Source: Chrysaora quinquecirrha
Taxonomy: Eukaryota > Cnidaria > Scyphozoa > Semaeostomeae > Pelagiidae
NCBI GenBank assembly: GCA_014526335.1
Contig: JACTAT010000006.1
Location: 3,169,202 to 3,233,201, forward strand
Direction: 5' to 3'
Length of the DNA: 64,000 nucleotides
Part shown: piece after piece, positions 35,001-50,000 of the stretch
Numbering within the stretch: position 1 is the stretch's first letter
Layout: each line of letters opens with the position of its first letter
Made by a program: the position numbers and the translations under genes
The notes under the pieces: generated by a model
The model's database searches: none
Told to the model about the DNA's origin: nothing
The model's input: the letters and a program-made list of their open reading frames with translations, nothing else

Positions 35001-38000
35001 GCACGTCTAGTCATTTGAGCAATGAAGTACCCCCCCGGGGGTCCTACACACTCATTTGATAGTGTATGTGCAAGCTCTTGATGAGCTGAATGAAGAGTCA
35101 CCCTTCGCTAGCTGGTTTTCGTCAGAACGTTAGTTTATTCAGTTCTTTTTATGACTCATCATGGCTTGATGAAAAGTCTAAAGCCATCTGCACAAACAAC
35201 TTTGATCTGAGGAAGGAATACTTTTGGCGAGGATTGTAGCTATTAGTGCTATAAGCTACTACTTCCTACACACTGCAAGTGGAATTTCCTGAGGAATAGT
35301 ACTGTGAACGTTATGAAAGGCACTGCTAGCAAGTTCGTTCTATTTGGGAGAACCAGCCTTCCACTAGGTACAGCTAAACTAAGAAAATCGTTTCACGTTG
35401 ATAATCTATCATTGCATCACCAGTTTAAAAAAGAGCAGCCAATGTAAGGATAATGAAAGGACACCCATCCCTAGCCAAAAAGGGCTTTCTGCACCAAAAG
35501 AGGTACCTCAAATTGAAAGAAAGGGTTTAAAAATGGAACTTTGGAATCGCACAACGGGCACCTTTCGTTGATTTTAAGAAAAGAAGGTCACCTTCACTCT
35601 TCGGCCTCTATGCTTAGGCCAACGGTAAACAAAACTAATATCCTCTAATGATACATCGAAAAACAAAAAACCCAAACAGGATAACATCTGACTTACTACT
35701 ACTATTTTTGGTGAAATGTCGAACATTAATAAGAGCGAAGGGGAAAGAAATTTGGAAGGTGGTGCCTCGTTGATTTTGCCTGGACAGCAAGTAAGGGGTC
35801 ATAGAGATGTGCCAATTATATAAATAATCATTGAGGTGAAACAACTTGGGTATACAGGATAGATGTTAGAAGCGATGAAGTAGATGTCCAAAATATAATT
35901 TCATTTCTAGATGCCGGAGCATACGCAACACAAGGTGGTATTGGCATTGGCTCCTCTGCTGGCTACGGTGGCTATGGTGGTGGTTATGGAGACGCACATG
36001 GGTATGGATTTGGAGACGGACATGGCTATGGATTAGCAGATGGACATGGCTATGGATTGGGAGGCGGAGAAGGCTATGGATTGGCCGGCGGAGAAGGCTA
36101 TGGATTGGGAGGCGGACATGGCTATGGACTTGGAGACGGACACGGCCTTGGTTTAGGAGACGGCGGCTTCGGTTATGGAGCCGGAACCGGATATGGACAC
36201 GGTTTCGACCATGGAGTTGACTATGGCCATGATGACCACCATGTAACACAAGATACCGTATACCATCGTCCACCTTTGGTTGTTCATCCACCAGATGACG
36301 TCATCCATCGACCAGATATAGTTCTGCACCGTGCACCAATAGTAGTACATCAACGACCAGTGATCTACCACCAGGCACCCGTCGTTGTTCATAAGCCTCC
36401 TGTTGTCGTGCATCAGTCACCAATTGTTGTTCATCCAGTGATACATCATCATAAATTCGTGACACATCATGTCCACGATCTGCACATTGTTCCAATCGCT
36501 CATCATCATCATCATCATGCCCATCACTGTGGTTGCGAGGGAAAGAAGGACTGCATTTGTGATAGCGAGGGTAATGAAATAAGCGATGACAAGGAAGAAG
36601 TTGAAGAAGAAACTGATACTGATCAGAAGAAATCAGATGTTGCTGATAAAAAGGACGAGAAGAAGGAGAAGGAGCAAGTTCGTAATATAAGATCACTGAT
36701 GGAGGATATGCAGAGTATTATAAGAGAGAAAGTTCGTCGAGAGGTAAGCTTCAATACATATTCACTACGTAGGAGAAACCCACATATTACAGCCGTAAAA
36801 GAATAGGAATCTTAAGAGCTAAGAAAACATATCGCAAGGAATCATAGTCGCAATTACTGTCATGTTTCGATGTTTTTCTTGCTAATTGTTGGCAGCACAG
36901 ATTAAAAGCTTGTTTGGTATCATTGCTCAAGATAATCACTGGACTAGTCTGCAATCATGTACTCTATAAACTACTAGCAATAGATCTTCCAAGTAAGCCC
37001 CAAAAGAGGGCTAATATTCTGACTGAAGAGCTCTTTACGCGTTGTAGTACCATAAAGTGTGTTATTACTTCATTACTTCATGTGTTGATACAGATTTTCG
37101 GTGCATTTTACCTTGCCAGATCTACTATTCTAGCCTTTAATATGCGGGTTTAATTTCTTTTCTTTTCAATTATTATACTTTGCGTTGTACAAAGCTTCTG
37201 GATAGCGAAAACGAGCGAGACATCTTCGGTCATACTTAAAAGATACACTTGGGCCTCTTAGATTAGTTCTATTGGTTTTCCCACTGTATCTCACAAGCTG
37301 ACTGGAGTGGTGTTCGAAACTTCCGCCTCAGTCGATTGTTTCAGACTGTTTCTGACGTATAGACAAAGATATTTTCGCTTTTTTCGCTATTCTAAACATT
37401 ATTCCATCAAACATCATCATATCAGCATACATCATCATGAATAAGAATCTTATAAGAGTTAGAAGGTGTTGTGGCACCGTGGCATAAGCCAGCTCAGCTT
37501 GCTCGTGGTCTCCGAAGCTCAGCGAGGTCGCGGTTCGAGCCCCAGCTAGGGTAGCGTCACAGCCAGGGTCGAGGTCTCGATTAGTTAACCGACTACTGAG
37601 ATCCTAGCTACTGGCGCTAAATACACCATTTCACCTTCACCCTCATTAGTAGTATCAGCATGAATTATCATACATCAGAATCATATTAGAACTTAGATAT
37701 TTCATTTCATTAAGGATGGTGGCAGGGTGGTCTGAGTGTAGGATACTGATAACATACAAACATTTTGTGCTTATTTTCAAAGACTTACTGACTAACGTTT
37801 TACTTACGCACATGCAACATTGTTCAACGCAATCCAAAAACACCATTTTCCATACACTGGTTTTGAATTTGATTATGCACAGTTTTACTAACCAAGACTA
37901 ACCTAAAATACTTACTGATGATTTGAAAAAATACAATTCTGACAAACAAACCAAACATTTCAGGTGAAAGAAACTTCCCATGTACCAAAAACAAATGCCA

Positions 38001-41000
38001 AACGACATTCTGCTAAAAGGGCGTCAGTACCAAAATCAAGCGAAAAAGCAATTGAAAAATTCAAGACAGGGAAGAAGAAGAAAAAGGACGTTGTCGTAAA
38101 CCGACCACCTATCATTTACCACCCACCTCCAGAGATTTATCATAGACCTGACATAGTCGTACACCGACCACCACTGCTCATACACCGTCCGTCAATTATT
38201 TATCATCAGCCGCCAGTTATTGTGCACCGTCCTGCTGTTGTTTACCATCAACCTCCACTTGTTTTCCACCAGCCACCGCCAGCAGTGCAGCAGCCGCTAC
38301 TTGTCTCTCATGATTCATTCTCAATGCATCCAACCAATGCCTACACTCATATGGGATCTGTTGTCAACAAGGTTGGAAGTTACGTTGGTGTGCCACATGG
38401 TCCAATCCTTGGCTATCCTCACAACCAGTTCTATGGCCCAACAGGCTATGCACCAGCCTCTGGTGGCTATGGAGATTACGGACATCCAATGGCGTATGCA
38501 GGGCCTCAAGGTGGTCCAGAATTCCATGGTGAAGAAATGGGACATGGCTTCGAAGGTGGATTTGAAGGGCATGGTGGTTTTATGGGACATGGTGGCTTTG
38601 AAGAACACACTGGCTTCCAAGGACATGGACTGTTCCCAGAGCAAGGTCAAGAAAACGCCATGGCACGAGAAATTACACCAGGACCTCCAGAACAAATGCC
38701 TGAACCTCCAATGGGAGCACCAATGCAGGACTACGCAATGGGAGCACCAATGGGAGCACCAATGGGAGCACCAATGGGCGCACCTTTTTCAGGTAAATAC
38801 TCTGTTTTTGCAAGCTATCCAAATATTAGTGGCTAGTTAAACAACATTGGAAAATATGTTCAAAGAAGAACGAATTTGCGTCTCTTTCATTGTGAATATA
38901 AGAAACCCAAAAATCTTTGCCTCGGTTTCCGATACTTTTTGAAAAGTATAACTTTGCATGAGATCTTTTCAGTCTTGAGCGACTTTTATTTTCATACGCG
39001 AACGGGTCGGGGTTTCGCGCTTGGCCTCACCAGCAGAGTGTAATTCAGGAAAGAAATTGAGGATAATTAAGGATTTTTCATCAAACCAGGCGAAATTTTT
39101 CAAGATTCAACTTACCTATTCTTTTCTAATTGCATTCTAATCATCGTAGCCCAGAATGTAGCAATATTGTCAGTTAGCAATTACTGACCTTTCTAAAACC
39201 CATACTAAAATATGAAGCAATTTTACCACTCGGGTGAACAAAAGAGTTACTGTAATAGCACTATTAACCCCCTTCTCCCTTTCTAGCCCCCATTCTATAA
39301 AGCCCCCTTTTTGAAGTGAAAATTTGAAATAAGCCCCTCCTCTCTATTAAGCCCCCTTCTAATTTTGGCCTCTTTAATGTTCAGTAGTAAACGCAAATGA
39401 AATTAAGTTGCACCGTCTTTGATAGCCAAAACTCGTGTCTTACAACAATTGATAACTGCTTAGTTACTAAGAACTTCATGTGATCTAAGATTAACATTTT
39501 CGTTTATAGTTCATTTTTAATGTATGTAGCATTCCTCTTGCCAAACAAAGAACAAAATATGCTAATAATTCATTAATCCCCCTCTCCATAATAAGCCCCC
39601 CTCTAATAAGTCCCCCTTCAAAACTTCCAAAATGAAATAGCCCCCCCCCGAAGACTTTGGTATTTCAAATGGATGCAAGTCTTCTGTTGATAAGAAGAAT
39701 CCTTATAATGAAGATTTATTAAAAGTTTGAGAATTAAAGAATTGAGGTTTGTTTTTTAGGTGGACCAGAAGCTGGTTTCCCAGGTTTTCAAGGAGGCCCT
39801 CAGCTACCACCTCAATTCAAACGACATGGAGTTCCAAAGAAACCCAAGGACGAAAAGACGGCTAAAGCAGCCAAAAGTAAAAGGTCTGTAAAGGAACAAG
39901 AGAAGGGATCAAAGAAAAACCATGTTGTGGTACAAAGACCTGATCTTATCTATCACCAACGACCAGAGGTATACCACAGGCCACCACTGATCTTCCATCA
40001 ACCTGACGTGGTCATTCATCGTCCACCTTATATCATACACAGACCGGCTGTAGTTGTACACAGACCAGCAGTGATCTATCATCAACCACCTGTTGTTTTC
40101 AACACCCCAAATCCTGTTGTTCATCAGCCTCAAGCTGTCTCGCACGACATGTTCTTTACACATCAAGTACCACACCATATCGGCTCCGAGCTGTCCCATG
40201 TTGGTGGTGTTACTGCTCAAGGGGGTTACTATGCAGGTGATGACGGCCATGCAGATGAAGGTCACGTAGAAGAGGATGGTCATGAGGGCTTTGCCGGTGG
40301 ATTGGGATACGAATCAGCAGTCAATCACGTCGCTGGCGGATATGGCGGATATGGTGGATTCGGACATGATGGCGGTTTTGGCGACGGTCACGATTTTGGT
40401 GGAGAAGTAATGGGAGCAAAAAGAGGAATGAAAAATACCAAGAAATCCAAAAACAAACAAAACAAAGCAGAAAAGAAACATCATGTTGTTGTTGAAAGAC
40501 CAGACCTCATCTATCATCAGAGACCAGAGATCTACCACAGACCACCACTTATAGTCCACAGACCAGATGTTGTGATTCACAGGCCGCCAGTAATTGTTCA
40601 CCGCCCTGACATCATCGTTCATCGCCCATCAGTGGTCTACCATCAGCCACCAGTCGTGTTCCACACACCAAATCCAGTCGAGCATCAGCCTCATGCTGTC
40701 TCACATGACATGTTCGTCACACACCAAGAACCTCACCACATTGGTTCTGAGGTTGATCATGTTGGTGGAGAAGTAGGCCATGAAGGTTACTACGCAGGAC
40801 ACGATGAAGGCTTTGCCGACCACGGCTATGGCTACGGTCATGATATAGGCCACGATTTTGGTGGACACGACTTTGGCGGCCACGACTTTGGTGGTCACGG
40901 CTTTGGTCACGACGGATTTGCATCTGGAGTTAAAAGGAGCAAACCAGTCAAGACAGAATCCAGAGTGGCAAGAGCTGTATCGGAAGATGATAAAACAGCA

Positions 41001-44000
41001 GCAGAAAAACCAAAAGACGAGAAGGCTGCAGTTGGTGATAAGTCAGAAGCTGAAAAGCAAAAAACTGACAAGCCAGAAACCGAAAAGCCTAAGACCGACA
41101 AGGAAGAAAAATCAGACAAAGAAAAGCAGAAAGGAAACAAGAAGCACCATGTTGTAGTTCACAGACCAGACATCGTGTATCACCAAAGACCAGAGGTCTA
41201 TCATAGACCACCATTGGTAGTGCACAGACCAGATGTAGTGGTTCACAGACCACCATACGTTGTTCATCGCCCAGACGTCGTGGTTCATAGACCAGATGTC
41301 GTATACCATCAGCCCCCTGTTGTTTTCCACACACCAGATCCAGTTGTACACACACCACATGCTGTTTCACATGATATGTTCGTCACACACCAAGAACCAC
41401 ATCATGTTGGATCAGAAGTGGCACATGTTGGTGGCGTTGTTGGCCATGAGGGCTACTACGTCGACGGTGACCATGGTCACGACGGTTATGCAGGACATGA
41501 TTATGGTTATGGTGGTCATGGTTATGGTGGTTACGGACACGGTGGTCATGGTTACGGAGGTCATGGATACGGTGACCATGGTTACGGAGGTCATGGATAC
41601 GGTGACCATGGTTACGGTGGTCATGACTACGTTGGCCATGGAGAGGAAATCTTTGCCGGAGAAAAAAGAACAACCAAAAAGTCCAAGGGAAAAGTAGCAA
41701 GAAAGCAAGCATTGGACACAAGAAACATCACGTGGTTTTTCACAGACCGGATATTGTATACCATCAAAGACCAGAGGTCTATCACAGACCACCTCTGATA
41801 ATTCACAGACCAGACGTAGTGGTTCACAGACCACCATACGTTGTTCATCGCCCAGACGTCGTGGTTCATAGACCAGATGTTGTATACCATCAGCCTCCCG
41901 TTGTTTTTCACACTCCAGATCCAGTTGTACACACACCACACGCTGTTTCACATGATATGTTCGTCACACATCAAGAACCACATCATATTGGATCAGAAGT
42001 GGCCCATGTCGGTGGATATGTCGGTCAGACTGGATACCATGAGGAAAGCGAAGATGGACATGGAGATTTCGGACACGGCTTCGGAGGTTACGGATATGGC
42101 GGACACGGCTTCGGAGGCTTCGGAGGATTTGGCGGTTTCGGTGGATATGGTCATGGCGGTGGGTGGTCTGGACCTGGTGCTGGCGATTTTGGAGGACCTA
42201 TGTTCCCAGCAGCATCAGCCCATTTCTTCTTTCCTCAGCCAGAAGATGACGATGAAGAAAATGCAGCTATCAAATCTGATGTCCCTGGAAAAAGCAAGAA
42301 ACCTCTGAAGGAAAACGTCAAAAACGAAAAGAGTTCAAAGAAATTTGAATTCGGCCATCACGGTGGATTCGGTCACGGAGATGGCTTTGGATTTGGTGGA
42401 GGCCATGGTGATGGATTCGGATTTGGCGGAGGACATGGTGACGGATTCGGATTTGGCGGAGGACATGGTGACGGATTTGGCTTCGGTGGAGGACATGGTG
42501 ACGGCTTCGGTGGAGGACACGGTGACGGGTTCGGCTTTGGCGGAGGTCACGGCGACGGATTCGGATTCGGTGGAGGACACGGGGATGGATTTGGACTCGG
42601 TCATGGTCATGGTTTTGGTCACTTTGGCGGCCATGGTGGTTTTGATGAAGGACACCATGGTGGATGGCATGAAGATGAAGGTGAACATCACGGCGGACAC
42701 GATGATTGGGACCACGACGATTGGGGACATGGTCATGGAAACACATGGGAGCATCATAATGACCACGATCATCATCACAGTGGAACACAGAATGTTGTTC
42801 TTCAAAGACCAGATATTGTGTTCCATCCACGCCCAGAGCTGTATCATCGACCTGATATAGTTGTGCATCGTCCTGACATAGTCATTCACAGACCATCGGT
42901 TGTGATTCACCAGCCTCCTGTTCTGGTTCACAGACCAGCTGTTGTCATGCATCAGCCACCAGTCGTGTTCCATCAACCTCCACCAGTTATCCACAGACCA
43001 CATATGGTGTCACATGATAACTATGTGACCCATCAAGTGCCACATCACGTTGGTTCACATATCGAGCATTCAGGTGGAACCGTTGGCCACGGTGGTGACT
43101 CATTTGGAGAAGGAGGTTTCTACGAGGGACATGATGTTGGACATGTAGGTCATGGTGGTCATGGCGGATATGGTGATGGTTTTGGACATGGTGGCGGCTA
43201 TGGCGATGGTGATGGATTCGGTCATGGTGGTGGCTTTGGTCATGGAGGCGGGTACGGCGATGGTGACGGTTTTGGACATGGCGATGGATTTGGACATGGC
43301 GGTGGTTATGGCGATGGTGAAGGATTCGGTCATGGTGGTGGATTTGGTCATGGAGGCGGATTTGGTCACGGTGGCGGATTTGGTCACGGTGGCGGATTCG
43401 AGGATCATGAAGAAGGAATTGGAGGTCACGAAGGCTTTGGCGGTCATGGTCATGGAGACTCTTTTGGAAAGTCGGACATTGGCGGAAAAGACAAAGCCAG
43501 TCACAAGGAAAAATCAGAGAAGAAGAAAGGGTCATCAAAGAAGGCAACCAAAAAATCAAAATCAAAACGCAGTGTCGAATCAGAAAACAAATCTAACAAG
43601 ATTGCCAAGGCACCAAAAGGGAACAAGAAAAGACATCATGTCGTCATCAATCGCCCTGACATAGTATATCATCAAAAGCCAGAGGTTCACCACAGACCAG
43701 ATATTGTAGTACACAGACCAGATATAGTAATTCACAGACCAGATGTGGTAGTTCACAGACCACCATTATTGGTACACAAGCCAGCAGTTGTCTACCATCA
43801 GCCTCCTGTTGTCTTCCACCAACATGCACCAGTTGTACATACACCACATTACGTGTCTCATGATTCGTACGTGACACATCAAGAGCCACACTACGTTGAC
43901 TCACATGTTGAGCACGTTGGTCATGACATCGGACATGGAGGATACTACGGCGGACACGGGTATGGCGGTGAACATGGATATGGATATGGACATGGTGCAT

Positions 44001-47000
44001 CTGGATATGGACATGGTGGATCTTATGGTTATGGCGGAGGTAATTTTCTACGTTTTATTCCATAATTTATTAGAAGAAAGGCAATGAAAAACGTTTAGGC
44101 TGGAGAAAAGGCAGTCAAAAAAATTGAGAATTCCGGTAAAAAATCTCATTCTGCGTCTGCTGCTTGATCTAGAAACACTCGTGAGCATGCGTGAAAGTGC
44201 GGGTACATGGTGTTTTCGTCTAATCATAGACCATGGTCTCATTGAGTCAGTCGTTTTCCTTCATTTTCAATGGCAGGCTATCAATTAAATTAATTTTGTT
44301 GTCATTTTTATAGTTTCGCAGTTGTTGTGTAAAAAAAGTCCCTAATTCTCGCTCATATTAAATACTCAGGAGGTAATACGTCTAGTTGCTGTGTACGGTT
44401 TTTAGGGAAAACCTCATGGAAATCCTCAAACAAACAGACCCAGGCACGTACTTATAGTTCGAACAATCTAACGAAGAAAACATCCTCTATAAAGACTGAG
44501 CGTCGTAAAATAAATCGTGATCTATGTTAATAGAAGAGAAAGGGAAAAATAACTAAACCATTAAACATATCTTTATGGGAATCGTAGAGTAGGGAGATTA
44601 GCCTATCTCTTATGAAAATGTCCATCCTTGCCCAGCTAACCAGAAAATGCATTTCAAAATTACATTATTCTGCCAGTACTCCAACATATTCAAATAATAT
44701 AAAGATGATCTTTTCGTGCAAACATGACCCTCTGACTCAAAACATACAATATATAGTAGAAGGTATTTTTACTGCTTTTCCAAATAAAACAATTATGCTA
44801 GGTGTTTTGTTTAACATGCCCTAGACAATCTCTATCTATCTGCAGTTCATTAGTGAACATAAAGAGTTCAGTAATAAACACGTTTACATGGCTCTGAAGA
44901 AGGCCTTGAAACTATAAATAAAGGGATGCCTAAGATGAGGTGAAAATGTCTACCAGGCTGCCTGAAGACTTCTTTAAAGTGTCTGAGTCATTACATAGGC
45001 TATTTCTGGCCAAAAACGAAGACATTTTCTTTTTCTCTAAAGCTTCTTTGTTGTTTTTTGCAGGATATGGAGTAGCCAAGTCTAAAGTCCATAAACAAAA
45101 ACACGGCAAATCGGACAGCGTATCTGGAACAAGAAAGGATGAAATCGAAACTGGACAAAAGAGACATTTTGGAGGTGGATTCGGCGGCCATGAAGGCGGA
45201 TTCGAAGGCCATGATGGCGGATTTGGTGGCCATGATGGCGGATTTGGCGGTCATGACGGTGGATTTGGTCATGATGGCGGATTCGGCGGCCACGATGGAG
45301 GATTCGGAGGTCATGACGCTGTAATAGGAGGACACGAAGGTGGATTCGAAGGACACGATGGCGGATTTGGCGGCCATGATGGCGGATTCGGAGGACACGA
45401 AGGTGGATATGGAGGACATGAAGGCGGATTCGGAGGTCATGGAGGCCATCACCTTGACGATGATTGGGATCACCATGACTGGGGCCACGGACATGACAAC
45501 ACCTGGGAACACCACAATGATCATCATCATGCCCATGCTGAAGAACAAAACATAGTCGTCCAGAGGCCAGACATTGTGTTCCATCCACGACCAGAGCTTT
45601 ATCACCGACCTGACATAATCGTACACCGTCCTGACATTGTCATCCACAGACCATCTGTTGTAATACATCAGCCCCCTGTGCTTGTTCATCGACCAGCAGT
45701 TGTTTATCATCAGCCTCCTGTGGTGTTCCATCAACCACCACCAGTGCTTCATAGGCCACATGTTGTATCACATGATATGTACGTTACAAAGCAAGAACCT
45801 CATCACGTTGGATCGGAGATCGAACATGGTGGCGGCGGAGCTGGTGGCGATGGCGGTGATGGAATAAGTAAGTTTCTAAGCAGAAATTGCCAGAAGTATT
45901 TGACTTTATACTGTTTATGATGATAAAAGAACTATACACGTTACTCTTTATGTATCGTGCAGTTACAAAGACTGAGTTGTTTGGGTTAACTTCAGTGGCC
46001 ACAGATTTACAAGACGTAGTTTGGGTCTTTCTAAATGCCTTTGAATAACTCAAAGACCTTATGAAACCAGGCTTTAAAAGTACTATATTCCTAGAAAATC
46101 AGTGCTCGGTTTTCTTGTCTCGTTATTCACTTTCCAACATCTTTAAAATCCTATGTGATTGGCAAAAAGCAGTGTACGTTCAAGCTGTTAATCCAACTAA
46201 AGAATATCCAGAATTAAGTAGTCTTTGAGTGTCCAAAACTTCAAGATGGAATACAGTAGAAGAATACAGTAGTAGAAACGTCTTTGAACACACTCAAAGC
46301 TTTTTTGCCTGTCGCTGCGTCCTTTCCCACATCACATCGCACTTCATAGCATCAAACACAATGCTACGCTGTATAAATCTAACTTTATGACAACTTAAGC
46401 AGACTAGGCCATGATTTTTAACGGTCTTTCATGTCCCTATTTCACGACGGTATTAATAATACAAAGCACTCCTTGCTACTCAACTCAATGCTTCAAGCCA
46501 CAGAGTATAAACTTCAGTAATAGACTGCAACTAAAATAGAGATATGCTCAGATGCTAATCGAAGTCCACCATTTAGAAAGGTGAAATTGAATAGTATTGT
46601 GTTTTGAACACTTATTAATAATTATCACGGGATTCAGCGAAACTTAAATAAGCCATTAGTTTTTGTTATATCTGCTTCATTCAGTGATTTTTTTGCTTTC
46701 TTTCAGGTGATACTTTGACTCATGGTGGATACTACGAAGGCCATGATGTCGCCCATCACGAAGCAACTCACGAACACGATGGCGACGGCCATGAAGCATG
46801 GGGCCATGGTGACGAAGGATTCGGCGGAGAACATGGTGGCTTCGGAGAACATGGCGGATTCGGTGGTGAACACGGCGGATTTGGAGGATTCGGTGGACAT
46901 CACGGATTCGGAGGTGAGCATGGAGGATTCGGAGGGGGGCATCACGGATTCGGTGGCGGACTTGGATTCGGCGGTCACGAGGAAGAAGGACACGGATTTG

Positions 47001-50000
47001 CTAAATCAAAAGTTCCAAAAAACAAAAAGGAAAAGAGATCAATCGAGAAAAAGCATCACAAATCAAACAAACGAGGAGAAGCAGGAAGAAAAGTCGTGTT
47101 GTTTACTTCCGACCACCTTTGATTTACCATCAGCCACCAGAAATCTATCACCGCCCAGATCTCATCGTGCACAGGCCAGACATTGTTGTTCATCGACCAG
47201 AAATCGTCGTACACAGACCAGCAGTTATCGTGCATAGGCCCGACGTAGTTTATCATCAACCACCCGTTGTTTTCAATACACCAAATCCAATGGTCCACCA
47301 GCCCGAAATGGTCTCACATGATGCTTATTATTCGCATCCAGAATACACACATGTTGGTAGCCATTTAGAACATGCTGGAGGATTTTTGGACAAGGAGGCT
47401 ATCACGAGGTAAGTTCCTCTTGAATGGTTTATCAATTCGTTCTAGCCAAACTACAGTCCTGGTCAAAATCATCACGACAGTTGATAATCTGCAGCTAACA
47501 ACCAGGTTTTAATCTAATGATGCTAGAATTTTGTACCTTCAATCCACCTTTGATACAATGTTGGATTTTTAACAGTGCTGCTTAGGTCTGATTCTCTTTG
47601 CAATAAAAAGTCAAACCAAACTGTTTATAAGGAGAGGACGAGGTGGTTTTGCTGAGCCTTCATCAGGTCTTTAAAAGTCTTTAGAAATCATTGAATATCT
47701 TTGTGATTTTGACCAGGATTCTAGGCCCAAAATGAGCACCCGTAGCAACTCTGTCTCGCACCACCTTGTTTCCCAGACACGAACGCGTCTCATCAATGCT
47801 TGAAGGAAAATGGTTTTGAAGGCTGTTTTTGTCCATGTATCTGCTTAGCTATTCAAGGTCCGTTCTGATTGAAATGACAAATAGATATAAAACTAAAATG
47901 AACAGATGATAAAAAGGCGTTTAAGCGACATTCGCCTCAAAATAGGGAATGAAACTTTGTACAAATGCACACGGATGATTTACTGTACTAACTTGAACCG
48001 GCTGAGTAACTGACGTATTCTGCAAATTGAAACAAAACAAAACACCTGTAGATGATAGTTTGACGATACAAACAAATGTTTGCAGATGAGCAAACAAATT
48101 GAAACAGTACAAATGCTTTGAAGATACAAACAAACGTATCGAGGTGAATGTTTGAAGATAAAGAGAAATGTTTCCAGATGAATGTTTTGAAGATGAAGAG
48201 AAATGTTTCCAGATGAATGTTTGAAGATGAAAAGAAATGTTTCCAGAAGAATGTTTGAGAGGCAAACAAATGTTTCCAGATGAATGTTTGAAGATTAATG
48301 TTTCCATGTGAATGTTTGAAGATAAAGAGAAATGTTTCCAGATGAATGTTTGAGAGGCAAACAAATGTTTCCAGATCAATGTTTGAAGATGAAGAGAAAT
48401 GTTTCCAGATGAATTTTTGAAGATGAAGAGAAATGTTTCCAGATGAATGTTTGAAGATGAAGAGAAATGTTTCCACATGAATGTTTGAGAGGCAAACAAA
48501 TGTTTCCAGATGATAGTTTGAAGAGGAAAACGAATCTTCGAAGATAATAGTTTGAAGAGGCAAACGAATATTTCAAGATAATAGTTTGAAGATGAAGAGA
48601 AATGTTTCCAGATGATAGTTCGAAGAGGCAAACCAATGTTTCAAGATAATACTTTGGAGATGTAGAGAAATGTTTCTAGATGATTGTTTGAAGATGAAGA
48701 GAAATGTTTCCACATAAATGTTTGAGAGGCAAACAAATGTTTCCAGATGAATGTTTGAAGATGAAGATTAATGTTTCCACATGAATGTTTGAAAGGCAAA
48801 CAAATATTTCCAGATGATAGTTTGAAGAGGCAAACGAATGTTTCAAGATAATAGTTTGAAGATGAAGAGAAATGGTTCTAGATGATAGTTTGGAGAGGTA
48901 AGCAAACGTTGCCAGATGAATGTTTGAAGATGAAGAGAAATGTTTCCAGATGAATATTTGAAGATGAAGATTAATATTTCCAGATGAATGTTTGAAGATG
49001 GAAACAAATGTTTCCAGATGATAGTTTGAAGAGGCAAACGAGTTTTTCAAGATAATAGTTTGAGGAGGCAAACGAATATTTCAAGATAATAATTTGAAGA
49101 TGAAGAGAAATGTTTCTAGATGATAGTTTGGAGAGGCAAACAAACGTTGCCAGATGAATGTTTGAAGATGAAGAGAAATGTTTCAGAGGAATGTTTGAAG
49201 ATGAAGAGAAATGTTTCCAGATGAATGCTTGAAGATGAAGATTAATATTTCCAGATGAATGTTTGAAGATGAAGAGAAATGTTTCCAGATGAATGCTTGA
49301 AGATGAAGATTAATGTTTCCAGATGATAGTTTGAAGAGGCAAACGAATTTTTCAAGATGATAGTTTGAAGATGAAGAGAAATGTTTCCAGATGAATGTTT
49401 GAACAGGCAAACAAAGTTGCCAGATGAATGCTTGCACATAAATTGAAATGTTTCCAACTAAATGTTTGAACAAGAAGAGAAATGTTTCCAGGTGAATGTT
49501 TGAAGATGAAGATTAATGCTTCCAGATGAATGTTTGACGATGAAGATTAATGTTTCCACATGAATGTTTGAAGAGGCAAACAAATGGTTCCAGATGATAG
49601 TTTGAAGAGGCAAACAAATGTTTCAAGATAATAGTTTGAAGATGAAGAGAATTTTTCTAGGTGAATTTTGAAGATGAAGAGAAATGTTTCCAGATAAATG
49701 TTTGAACAGGCAAACAAATGTTGCCAGATGAATGTTTGCACGTAAATTGAAATGTTTCCAGATAAATTTTGAACAAGAAGAGATATGTTTCCAGGTGAAT
49801 GTTTGAAGATGGAGAGAAATGTTTCCAGATGACAGTCTGAGGACGCAAACAAACATTAGCAAATATGAAAACAAACAATTTTGCAGATGCCCTTAGGGAA
49901 ATTTACCTTAACAATTAGACATTCACCACCTATACAACAGGCAACTAATATTATCTTAATTTATTTTTTTAAGGCCGAAGATGAACACGACTTACACGAC

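Noticed and set aside
48050..49875. CRISPR-like regular repeats
   Set aside because: The units are directly adjacent without unique spacers and the context is an animal intron.
48000..49880. Many overlapping minus-strand reading frames of IWKHFSSSSN type
   Set aside because: They are the translation of the 34-bp minisatellite, which lacks stops in three frames; there is no start context, splice partner or composition like a real gene.
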